A stretch of 64,000 nt of DNA, taken from CAG-390 sp045543615. GTDB lineage: Bacteria > Bacillota > Clostridia > Oscillospirales > CAG-272. Each line of letters begins with the position of its first letter. The stretch's first letter is position 1. This document shows positions 57,788 through 64,000 of the stretch, one piece after another. The stretch is taken from assembly GCA_045543615.1 (NCBI GenBank), contig JAZPXL010000041.1:1-64000 (forward strand), written 5' to 3'. Below the pieces are notes generated by a model. That model was not told the origin of the DNA, ran no database searches, and worked only from the letters and a program-made list of their open reading frames with translations. Both the position numbers and the translations under genes were made by a program.

Positions 57788-58966
57788 ATGAAAAAGACAC
57801 TTGTTGCACTGTTTTTGGTTGCAATGATGGTTCTCACAATGATCCCCGTAGGCGCAGCAAAGATCGCTGACGGAACAATGATTTATTATGAGGACTTTGA
57901 GGGTATGGCAAATACCACATCGACAGACGCTACCACAGCGGCTCTCGGTTGGAGAGTTCTCGATTCCACAGAGGCCTATAAGGACAATACTGCAATCTGG
58001 AAGATTGAGGATGGCAGACTTAAGGTTCACAACTACACAGACGAAGCATTCGACGCTGACCCCATCAGTGGTGGTCAGGACTCCTATATGCTCATTCTTG
58101 AGAGTGACGATATGTGGGAGGTTACACTTGATAACGATTTCACAATCCAGTGGGATATGCAGCTGGTAAGCTCAGGTGACGTCAGCCGTTACATTGTTCT
58201 TGTTACACATTACAATGCAATGTCAGCAGCGTCCTACGCATCCTTCCACTTCCGTATGAAGGGTTACGCAGACTTCCAGTACCACTTCGGAAACACCTGG
58301 TATCGTTTCGACGACAAGAGCAACGAGGGTCTTTACGCATCCGATACAGATGATACAGACTCCACACCTTCTATCTACAAGAAGCTGACAGGCAACGACA
58401 TCGACACCTCCAAGAGAGTTTGTGCCGGCATGAACGTAAGAATTCGTATGCAGTGCCCCGAGGCTAAGGGACTTGATGTTTACGGCCCGACAGTTTATAT
58501 GCAGAACCTCGACAATGGTGGCGAGATGATCAAGGTTACCGAGGCAGTTCCGGAAGGCCCTGCATCCGACTACTATGACAAGGAAATCTTTGGTGGATAC
58601 GGCGTTGCTATCAAGGCCGGTGGCACAATTAACGGTTGGGTAGATAATATTGCTATCTGGACAGGTTTCGGAGATATGCCCGTTAACACCGATGTTACAT
58701 ACGAAGCTCCTGAGTATGTAGAGACAACAGAAGCTCCCACAACCAAGGAAGAGACCACAAAGGCTCCTGAGGATGACGCAACAAAGGCTCCCGCAGATGA
58801 TGCAACAAATGCTCCTGCAGACGATGCAACAAACGCTCCCACAGATGATGCTACTGCAAGCATCAACGATGGCGACAGCGACGGTGGTTGCGCATCCGTT
58901 GCAGCAGCAGGTATAGCTCTCGTAGCTATTCTTGGCACAGCTTTGGTTCTTGGTAAGAAGCACTAA
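57788..58966 (+). CDS. Secreted surface protein with Thr/Ala-rich stalk and Cys-containing C-terminal anchor
   Basis: A 392-residue protein: signal peptide (about 1-24), a lectin/LamG-like domain (about 30-300, opening IYYEDFEGMANTTSTDATTAALGW and closing INGWVDNIAIWTG), a linker of ATKAPADDATNAPADD-type repeats, then a C-terminal sorting-like module. That module is a Gly-Gly-Cys-Ala motif (GGCASVAAAG), a hydrophobic helix and KKH. The Cys-led tail recalls CTERM-type anchors rather than LPXTG. Ligand unknown. AGAGGAG precedes the start. The 59,206 gene encodes a paralog without the same anchor. Confidence 0.88.
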   Translation: MKKTLVALFLVAMMVLTMIPVGAAKIADGTMIYYEDFEGMANTTSTDATTAALGWRVLDSTEAYKDNTAIWKIEDGRLKVHNYTDEAFDADPISGGQDSYMLILESDDMWEVTLDNDFTIQWDMQLVSSGDVSRYIVLVTHYNAMSAASYASFHFRMKGYADFQYHFGNTWYRFDDKSNEGLYASDTDDTDSTPSIYKKLTGNDIDTSKRVCAGMNVRIRMQCPEAKGLDVYGPTVYMQNLDNGGEMIKVTEAVPEGPASDYYDKEIFGGYGVAIKAGGTINGWVDNIAIWTGFGDMPVNTDVTYEAPEYVETTEAPTTKEETTKAPEDDATKAPADDATNAPADDATNAPTDDATASINDGDSDGGCASVAAAGIALVAILGTALVLGKKH

Positions 58967-58981
58967 GACATAATAAAACAT

Positions 58982-59133
58982 AAGGGCTCACCTTTCGGTC
59001 TGCACTTGTTTTGGAAATATTCCGTTTCCGCCTGCGGAACGCAGTTGCTTAAACTGCGAGGAATATTTCGGAACGGCGTAAATTGAATTTCACTTTACCG
59101 CTAACTGTGCACGCCGTTGGGTGAGCCCTTTTT
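58982..59133 (+). ncRNA. Candidate structured RNA or palindromic mobile element
   Basis: About 150 nt folding into a closed multi-branch structure: P1 AAGGGCTCACC (58,982-58,992) with GGTGAGCCCTT (59,120-59,130); P2 GAAATATTCC (59,014-59,023) with GGAATATTTC (59,060-59,069); P3 TTCCGcctgCGGAA (59,026-59,039); P4 GCAGTT/AACTGC (59,041-59,057); P5 AACGGCGT (59,072-59,079) with ACGCCGTT (59,111-59,118). P1 ends in TTTTT. A CTGTGC/GCACAG pair (59,105-59,110, 59,134-59,139) gives an alternative fold. No coding potential. Perfect 11-bp ends also fit a miniature inverted-repeat element; no clear target duplication. Confidence 0.7.
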
Positions 59134-59145
59134 GCACAGTTTTTG

Positions 59146-59174
59146 TTGACAAGTGTGGGGGGATATGGTAGAAT
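59146..59174 (+). promoter_or_regulatory. Promoter of surface protein gene 2
   Basis: TTGACA at 59,146-59,151 and TAGAAT at 59,169-59,174, 17-bp spacing. It lies after the structured element, so that element is not part of this gene's leader. Confidence 0.8.
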
Positions 59175-59205
59175 AAAAAACAATGAAAGCGATGGGAGGG
59201 ATAGT

Positions 59206-60276
59206 ATGAAGAGGTGCAGAGTAGCGTTTAAAATGGTAGCAGTGCTGTTGTTATTGCTTCTGTCCCTGCCACTTTATGCAAACGCCACGGATGGCGAGGA
59301 AGTAAAGAAAAACGTGGTATATTTTGAGGATTTTGAGGACACGGCGAGCGAGGGCGATACACTTAAGTCTCTTGGCTGGTCAGAGCTTTCAAATGATGAC
59401 GGTACAGCAAGAAAGAACTGCACAGCTACGCTCAGTATTGAAAACGGCAGGCTATACATAAATAATACCGAGGAGAGTGGGAGCAACGAATCCTTTCTTC
59501 TTGTGATAGGTGGAGAGCAGACGGCTGATATTTATGAGGATAGCTTTACTTTGCAATATGATGTCGAGATTCGGGAGAGTGCAGACAGCGCAAGATATAT
59601 TGCAATTGCAACGCATTACGAACAATCACCAAGCGCAACATACAGCGTGTTCCATCTCCGTTCGGGTGGCTATGGCGAGAGCAGAATAAGAATGGGCAGA
59701 ATCTGGCACAACTACGATACAGAGGGCGAAAGCTACGCTCCCGACACATCTGATGGGGACGGAACACATTCCCTGCTTTTCAAGCTCTATGGCAAGGAAT
59801 ATGACGGTACGCCCGCCCTTGTGGGCAAAAGCATTACTGTCCGTGTGGTATACGATAAGGAAGAAGCAGGCCCACGGGTGTATCTCAAGGATAAAGAAAG
59901 CGACGGAGAGTTCATACTTGTATCAGCACCAAGCGAGGAGAGCGAGGGAGCAAAGAGCCTTAAAAGTGGCGTGCTTGTCGGTCGGGACGTGGTGCTTACG
60001 GTCAGCGCAAGCGTCGGGGGATTTGTTGACAATATCACCCTTTACAGAGGAACGGGCGAGCCTGTCTTTGAGGATTACACGCCACCTGCATCGGACGAGG
60101 ACAGTGCCACAACTGCCGCCAACTCTTTTGTAGCTTTGAGGGATGCTATAAGCTTAATTGCCTCGGGCAAGAGAGCCGGCGCAGTAATTCTTCTTGGCAC
60201 TATTGCCTTTGCCATATCTGCCGCCGCATACAGAGTGCGACACACAGAGAAGCAAGACGGAAAGAAAAAGAAATAA
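59206..60276 (+). CDS. Secreted surface protein, paralog of the upstream one
   Basis: A 356-residue protein: signal peptide (about 1-27, ending YANA), a domain clearly related to the 57,788 protein (VVYFEDFEDTASEGDTLKSLGW; LSIENGRLYINN; DSARYIAIATHYEQSPSATYSVFHLRSGGYG; GFVDNITLYRGTG), a short linker and one C-terminal transmembrane segment (about 322-342) with a basic tail (KQDGKKKK). It lacks the repeat stalk and the Cys motif, so the paralogs are attached differently. GGGAGGG precedes the start at 59,206. Tandem duplication followed by divergence is likely. Confidence 0.87.
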   Translation: MKRCRVAFKMVAVLLLLLLSLPLYANATDGEEVKKNVVYFEDFEDTASEGDTLKSLGWSELSNDDGTARKNCTATLSIENGRLYINNTEESGSNESFLLVIGGEQTADIYEDSFTLQYDVEIRESADSARYIAIATHYEQSPSATYSVFHLRSGGYGESRIRMGRIWHNYDTEGESYAPDTSDGDGTHSLLFKLYGKEYDGTPALVGKSITVRVVYDKEEAGPRVYLKDKESDGEFILVSAPSEESEGAKSLKSGVLVGRDVVLTVSASVGGFVDNITLYRGTGEPVFEDYTPPASDEDSATTAANSFVALRDAISLIASGKRAGAVILLGTIAFAISAAAYRVRHTEKQDGKKKK

Positions 60277-60325
60277 AATGGAGAAAAGCGCACAGAAGCA
60301 AGAGCTTCTGTGCGCTTTTGTTTTG

Positions 60326-62263
60326 CTATTTTCTGCTTTTCTTTGCTTTTGTAGTCTTTTTGGGAGATGGGGTGCGCTTTGTGTGGCTATCTTGAGCCTT
60401 TCTCTGCCGTCCTCGCTCTCCACCTTTTCCACCGACTTTTTTTCCGGAGTGGTAGCTGTCTCGCTCAGGGCGAACAAGGCAGTCGGGGGAGTTGCCGATA
60501 AGGTCGGTGCGATGAGCAAGCGTGAGTGCCTCGCGAACAAGGGACGCATTTTCAGGCTTGCCAAATTGGAGGAGCGCACGCTGAAGCCTCTTCTCTCTGC
60601 CGTCACGGGCAACATAGACACTCTTGCCTGTGAAAGGATCGATTCCCGTAGCAAACATAACGGTTGAAGCCGTTCCGGGCGTGGGATAGAAATCCTGCAC
60701 CTGCTCGGGTGAAAGCCCCTCTCGCTTGAGGTAGAGAGCAAGCTCAATTGCATCATTCAAGGTCGAGCCGGGGTGGCTTGACATAAGATAGGGGACGAGG
60801 TATTGCTCCTTACCACACTCACGGCAGAGGGAGAAAAACTTGTCCTTGAAGCGACGGTAGACGGAAAAATCAGGCTTGCCCATATATGAAAGAACGGATG
60901 CAGAACAATGCTCGGGCGCAACCTTAAGCTGTCCACTTACATTGTCACGCACAATCTTACGGAAAAAGCTGTCGTCGGAGTCTGCCATAAGGTAGTCAAA
61001 GCGAATACCTGAGCGAATGAAGACCTTTTTGATGCCATCAATAGCCTCAACAGACTCAATGAGATCGTAATACTCGCTGTGGTCAACTAAGAGATTTTTG
61101 CAGGGACGGGGCGAGAGGCAGCGACGGTCGGGGCAAACGCCGTGTGTCAACTGCTTTTTGCAGGCAGGTGCACGGAAATTGGCAGTAGGGCCGCCGACAT
61201 CGTGAATATATCCCTTAAAGCCTTCCATCTGAGTGATGTCACGGGCTTCATTTAGTACACTCTCCTTGGAGCGTGAGCGCACACTCCGTCCCTGATGGAA
61301 CGCAAGCGCACAGAAATTGCAAGAACCAAAGCAACCACGGTTATGCGTTATCGAGAACGCAACCTCTGATATGGCAGGAACACCACCGAGGGAGTCATAC
61401 ATCGGATGAACACGCCTTGTGTAAGGAAGAGAGTAAACACGGTCAAGCTCCTCTCGCTCAAGTGGTGGCATAGGTGGATTCTGCACAAGAATACGGTCAC
61501 CGTAATTCTCAGTTATAGCTCGTCCACAGACGGCGTCCTGCTCACGATATTGTGCCGCAAACGCATCGGCGTAAGCCTTGCCACCCGCCTTCAGCTCCTC
61601 CCAATCAAGAGAGGCGGCAACGGGATAGTGATATTCAGGCTTGTCCGACGGACAGAGGTAGACTGTACCCCTGACGTCACGGATCTTTTTGACAGGCACG
61701 CCACGGTCAAGAAGCTCTGCTATGCGAAGCAGAATGTTCTCGCCCATACCGTATGTAAGAATATCAGCTCTGCTGTCGACGAGAATGGAACGGCGCATAC
61801 GGTCTTCCCAATAATCATAATGCGCAAAACGGCGAAGGGAGGCCTCAAGACCACCTAAGATTATCGGAATATCACCATACGCCTGACGGATAATATTTGA
61901 ATAGACTATTGTGGCTCTGTCGGGGCGCAAGCCCATCTTGCCACCGGGGGAATAATAGTCAAAATTACGGCGATGACGGCTGACGGAATAGTGGGAGACC
62001 ATCGAGTCGACATTACCTGCCGTAACGAGAAAGCCAAGTCGAGGCTTGCCGAATCGCTTGAAATCATCTGTGGTGCGCCAATTTGGTTGAGAGAGTATGG
62101 CAACCCTGAAGCCTGCTGCCTCAAGCACTCTTGAAATGATGGCAACGCCAAAGGACGGATGATCCACATAGGCATCACCCGTTACATAGACGAAATCAGG
62201 CCTGTCCCAACCGAGAGAGCGCATCTCCTCGGCATTTACAGGTAAAAATCGCTTGCCAAGCAT
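60326..62263 (-). CDS. YgiQ-family radical SAM protein
   Basis: A 645-residue UPF0313/YgiQ protein: an N-terminal cobalamin-binding-like domain (FVYVTGDAYVDHPSFGVAIISRVLEAAGFRV), then a radical SAM core with C-x3-C-x2-C at Cys311/315/318 (RGCFGSCNFCA). Later blocks include KVAPEHCSASVLSYMGKP and LVPYLMSSHPG, and the end is a Lys/Arg-rich tail. Reaction unknown. ATG 62,263 follows GGAGG at good spacing, choosing it over 15 extra residues. It follows spoVM on the same strand. Confidence 0.92.
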   Translation of the reverse strand: MLGKRFLPVNAEEMRSLGWDRPDFVYVTGDAYVDHPSFGVAIISRVLEAAGFRVAILSQPNWRTTDDFKRFGKPRLGFLVTAGNVDSMVSHYSVSRHRRNFDYYSPGGKMGLRPDRATIVYSNIIRQAYGDIPIILGGLEASLRRFAHYDYWEDRMRRSILVDSRADILTYGMGENILLRIAELLDRGVPVKKIRDVRGTVYLCPSDKPEYHYPVAASLDWEELKAGGKAYADAFAAQYREQDAVCGRAITENYGDRILVQNPPMPPLEREELDRVYSLPYTRRVHPMYDSLGGVPAISEVAFSITHNRGCFGSCNFCALAFHQGRSVRSRSKESVLNEARDITQMEGFKGYIHDVGGPTANFRAPACKKQLTHGVCPDRRCLSPRPCKNLLVDHSEYYDLIESVEAIDGIKKVFIRSGIRFDYLMADSDDSFFRKIVRDNVSGQLKVAPEHCSASVLSYMGKPDFSVYRRFKDKFFSLCRECGKEQYLVPYLMSSHPGSTLNDAIELALYLKREGLSPEQVQDFYPTPGTASTVMFATGIDPFTGKSVYVARDGREKRLQRALLQFGKPENASLVREALTLAHRTDLIGNSPDCLVRPERDSYHSGKKVGGKGGERGRQRKAQDSHTKRTPSPKKTTKAKKSRK

Positions 62264-62282
62264 ATTGACCTCCATATTTTTT

Positions 62283-62302
62283 GTGGGGGCAAAAGCCCCC
62301 AC
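62283..62302. other. GC-rich hairpin between spoVM and ygiQ-like gene
   Basis: Stem GTGGGGGC / GCCCCCAC with an AAAA loop. The minus-strand side is followed by A's rather than T's, so it is not a normal terminator for spoVM; it may stabilise the spoVM message or mark a partial attenuator. Confidence 0.6.
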
Positions 62303-62304
62303 GC

Positions 62305-62391
62305 TCAATCTTTGTGTTCCTTTTTAATACCGAAAAAACGGCGAAGTATTGATGCCAAAAAGCCCCGTGGCCTCATCAAAAGGATTCTCAT
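62305..62391 (-). CDS. spoVM: SpoVM-like sporulation peptide
   Basis: A 28-codon gene whose product begins MRILLMRPRGFLASILRRFF and ends GIKKEHKD. The amphipathic pattern and the ILRRFFGIKKE end match clostridial SpoVM, the small peptide that recognises the curved forespore membrane and recruits the SpoIVA coat base. AAGGAAGGG lies 7 bp before the start. Position is telling: in Bacillus spoVM lies just after rsgA-rpe-thiN, and here the order rsgA-thiN-small gene-spoVM is kept without rpe. Strong sign of a sporulating lineage. Confidence 0.85.
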   Translation of the reverse strand: MRILLMRPRGFLASILRRFFGIKKEHKD

Positions 62392-62418
62392 ACAAATGCC
62401 CTTCCTTAGAAACGGAAA

Positions 62419-62583
62419 TCATCTGAGCAACAGAAAGCCTGCACTCAAAAGCACAGCTGCCTCGACAAAGGCGAGAGCTCTGCCCGGAAGGATGAATGAG
62501 AGGAAGATCCCTGCCCCAAAGGTCAGCGTCAAAATCCCCACAGTTTGCTTAAAGCTATTGTTTTTTCGCAACACCCTCACCAT
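62419..62583 (-). CDS. Small hydrophobic protein between thiN and spoVM
   Basis: A product of about 54 residues with a basic start (RVLRKNNSFKQT) and one or two hydrophobic segments (VGILTLTFGAGIFLSFIL; ALAFVEAAVLLSAGFLLL). The layout (polar start, FILPGRALAFVEAA turn) recalls small conserved clostridial membrane proteins. The start is uncertain: AAGAAGGG touches ATG 62,583 and lies about 9 bp before GTG 62,574. Upstream in-frame ATG 62,658 overlaps thiN and has no site. Function unknown. Confidence 0.6.
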   Translation of the reverse strand: MVRVLRKNNSFKQTVGILTLTFGAGIFLSFILPGRALAFVEAAVLLSAGFLLLR

Positions 62584-62638
62584 CCCTTCTTGCTCAATAG
62601 AAGTATATGATGCGAGAGTGGCAGTTGATACAGAAATT

Positions 62639-63265
62639 TTATGCGTCACGGCTCTCAATTATAAATACAGAGCCTTTTTTGAGTGAGATGAGAGCGCAGT
62701 TGCCGACGATTTCGTTGCTGACGGCAAATTGTGAGCGACGGTGGAGAGTTGCGTTTTTGAGAGGGTATTTCGCACCCTCAATGCTAAGTCCCTTGACGGT
62801 GTCGCTGACGGCAACAACAGAAAAAAACTTGTAGCCACTTCTTCCGATAAGCTCAGAGGATGCAGAGACGAACCTTGCACGGTTCTTTCCGTCATTTATC
62901 TGTGCGTACACGCCACGCAAATGCAAGTCTTCAAGTATTGCGAGGTTTGCAATCGAGTGATCAAGCCTGCCCGAAAGCCCACCGATAATGACGATGGATG
63001 ACGCACCACGCCGGAGCGCAAGCTCAACTGCAACCTGAGTGTCGGTCAGATCTTTTTCGGGCTTGAGCCTTATTACCTCGGCATCACGAGGAAGCTTGTG
63101 TTCGGGATAGGAGTCGAAGTCACCAACCACGGTTTGTACGTTTACACCAAGAGAGGCGGCGTTTTTAAGTCCTGAGTCGGCGGCAATAGTGATGTCATCG
63201 CCGGATGGACGCTCGGTTATATAGTCGGGGGCGATGTCGCCACCTACATAAATAAAAGCTCTCAT
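62639..63265 (-). CDS. thiN: Thiamine diphosphokinase
   Basis: A 208-residue ThiN/TPK, which makes thiamine diphosphate from thiamine and ATP. DITIAADSGLKNAASLGV, TVVGDFDSYP, EKDLTDTQVAVELAL and IIGGLSGRLDHSIANL carry the metal and ATP-binding residues of the family; the C-terminal beta domain (FSVVAVSDTVKGLSIEGAKYPL) binds thiamine. AAGGTTGG precedes the start, 15 bp after rsgA; rpe, normally between them in Bacillus, is absent. Confidence 0.94.
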   Translation of the reverse strand: MRAFIYVGGDIAPDYITERPSGDDITIAADSGLKNAASLGVNVQTVVGDFDSYPEHKLPRDAEVIRLKPEKDLTDTQVAVELALRRGASSIVIIGGLSGRLDHSIANLAILEDLHLRGVYAQINDGKNRARFVSASSELIGRSGYKFFSVVAVSDTVKGLSIEGAKYPLKNATLHRRSQFAVSNEIVGNCALISLKKGSVFIIESRDA

Positions 63266-63280
63266 AATTCCAACCTTAAT

Positions 63281-64000
63281 TTATTTTTTCTCCCAACGAG
63301 GCTTTGCCTTGAGTGTTCTGTACATCGAAAGATAGCTTTCGTGACGTGAGGGCGCGATCTCTCCACGGGCGATGGCTTCAAGTACGGCACAGCCCTCCTC
63401 CTTTGTGTGTGAGCAGTCGAGATAACGGCACTCTCCATAGTGGAGAACAAACTCACGCATAGTCTGCGGCAGAGCTTCAAATGGGAAAAAGTCGAAGTTT
63501 TCAAAATCTATCAGCGAAAAACCGGGCGTATCGGCAAGATAACCACCACATTCAAGCACAAATAGCTCCGAGAGTCTTGTTGTGTGCTTGCCACGGGCAA
63601 TTTTTCGGCTGATCTCACCTGCCTCAAGCTGAAGCTCGGGGAAAAGAACGTTCATAAGCGTTGACTTGCCAACGCCCGATGCGCCGGCAAATGCAGCAAC
63701 ACGCCCCGGTAGCTTCTCGTTAATAAACGAACGGAACTGCTCAATGCCATCCATCGTGTAGCAGGAGAGAGCAAAAACAGGATAGCCTGCTTTTTCGTAT
63801 GTGTCAACGAGAGTGGATGCGGCTGATGGGTCAAGCTCGCTCTTGCCGACCACCAAAGCCGCCTCGATGGAATGATATTCGGCTATGGAGAGCAGCTTGT
63901 CGATGGTTTCTGTGGCAGGCGCAGGAGCAGCAGATGCGCAGACGATGATGAGCATATCGAGATTTGCAAGTGGTGGACGGATGAGCGAATTGCGACGTGC
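63281..64000 (-). CDS. rsgA: Ribosome small-subunit-dependent GTPase RsgA, 5' end outside the window
   Basis: At least 239 codons, open beyond the window edge: the sequence before the internal Met reads RRNSLIRPPLANLD, the typical RsgA segment before the G domain, so 63,955 is not the true start. The circularly permuted GTPase has GASGVGKSTLMN (G1) and ADTPGFSLIDF (G3), then the zinc motif with CGG, CRYLDCSH and EEGC. It matures the 30S subunit. The G4 position, normally NKxD or TKxD, reads VVGKSEL here, an unusual change. Confidence 0.93.
   Translation of the reverse strand, partial: ARRNSLIRPPLANLDMLIIVCASAAPAPATETIDKLLSIAEYHSIEAALVVGKSELDPSAASTLVDTYEKAGYPVFALSCYTMDGIEQFRSFINEKLPGRVAAFAGASGVGKSTLMNVLFPELQLEAGEISRKIARGKHTTRLSELFVLECGGYLADTPGFSLIDFENFDFFPFEALPQTMREFVLHYGECRYLDCSHTKEEGCAVLEAIARGEIAPSRHESYLSMYRTLKAKPRWEKK

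Noticed and set aside
58982..59133. Riboswitch controlling the 59,206 gene
   Set aside because: A separate promoter (59,146-59,174) lies between the element and that gene, so the element is not in its leader.

Overview
The window is chromosomal DNA from a Bacillota (Firmicutes) bacterium, most likely an endospore-forming member of the Clostridia. The evidence is direct: many lipoproteins with lipoboxes, near-perfect B. subtilis-type parS sites next to parA-parB, the rpmH-rnpA-yidD-yidC-jag-mnmE block, the yybS-gdpP-rplI-dnaB and tilS-hpt-ftsH blocks, the rimP-nusA-rnpM-ylxQ-infB operon, and a 28-codon spoVM-like gene downstream of rsgA-thiN. The exact family cannot be settled from the sequence. 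I saw no rRNA, CRISPR, transposase, integrase or dnaA.

Layout. 1-1.4 kb is a nest of short interspersed repeats. 1.4-3.6 kb: an iron-sulfur aldo/keto reductase and a convergent SPFH membrane protein. 3.7-11.1 kb: rarA-mnmG-rsmG, four parS sites, parA-parB, a membrane protein and a MORN-repeat protein. 11.4-14.3 kb: a large reverse-strand fusion of a CoiA-like nuclease module to a UvrD-type helicase. 14.7-20.1 kb: an M23 peptidase (SpoIIQ-like in layout), rpmH-rnpA-yidD-yidC-jag and mnmE. 20.1-21.7 kb: a beta-helix lipoprotein and tRNA-Trp. 21.8-27.4 kb: an accessory patch of small membrane, secreted or unknown proteins. Their intergenic gaps reuse the same parts: a conserved 55-bp stretch, a near-identical terminator, a tandem array of small hairpins joined by a conserved linker, then a promoter. 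27.4-34.8 kb: two metallo-beta-lactamase-fold proteins, a kinase fusion, membrane proteins, Thr-rich lipoproteins and an acetyltransferase. 34.8-37.4 kb: a DegV/FakB-FakA fatty-acid kinase pair. 37.6-41.6 kb: a VTC-domain, DUF4956 and carbohydrate-binding lipoprotein triad. 42.0-52.1 kb: a nitroreductase and a long reverse operon yybS-gdpP-rplI-dnaB-tilS-hpt-ftsH. 52.4-57.5 kb: rimP-nusA-rnpM-ylxQ-infB. 57.8-60.3 kb: tandem paralogous surface proteins separated by a strongly structured 150-nt element. 60.3-64.0 kb: a YgiQ-type radical SAM protein, spoVM, a small membrane protein, thiN and rsgA (cut by the window edge).

How it fits together. The core operons serve chromosome segregation, tRNA modification, membrane insertion, replication, translation initiation, c-di-AMP turnover and membrane quality control. 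The usual origin-side order (rpmH...mnmE-mnmG-rsmG-parA-parB) is permuted: the mnmG-parB part lies before rpmH and is separated from mnmE. The accessory patches carry mostly envelope genes of unknown role. The strongest leads for something new are the hairpin-linker arrays, the structured element at 58,982-59,133 and the nuclease-helicase fusion. ORF and start choices rest on Shine-Dalgarno spacing and promoter position read by eye; no database search was possible.
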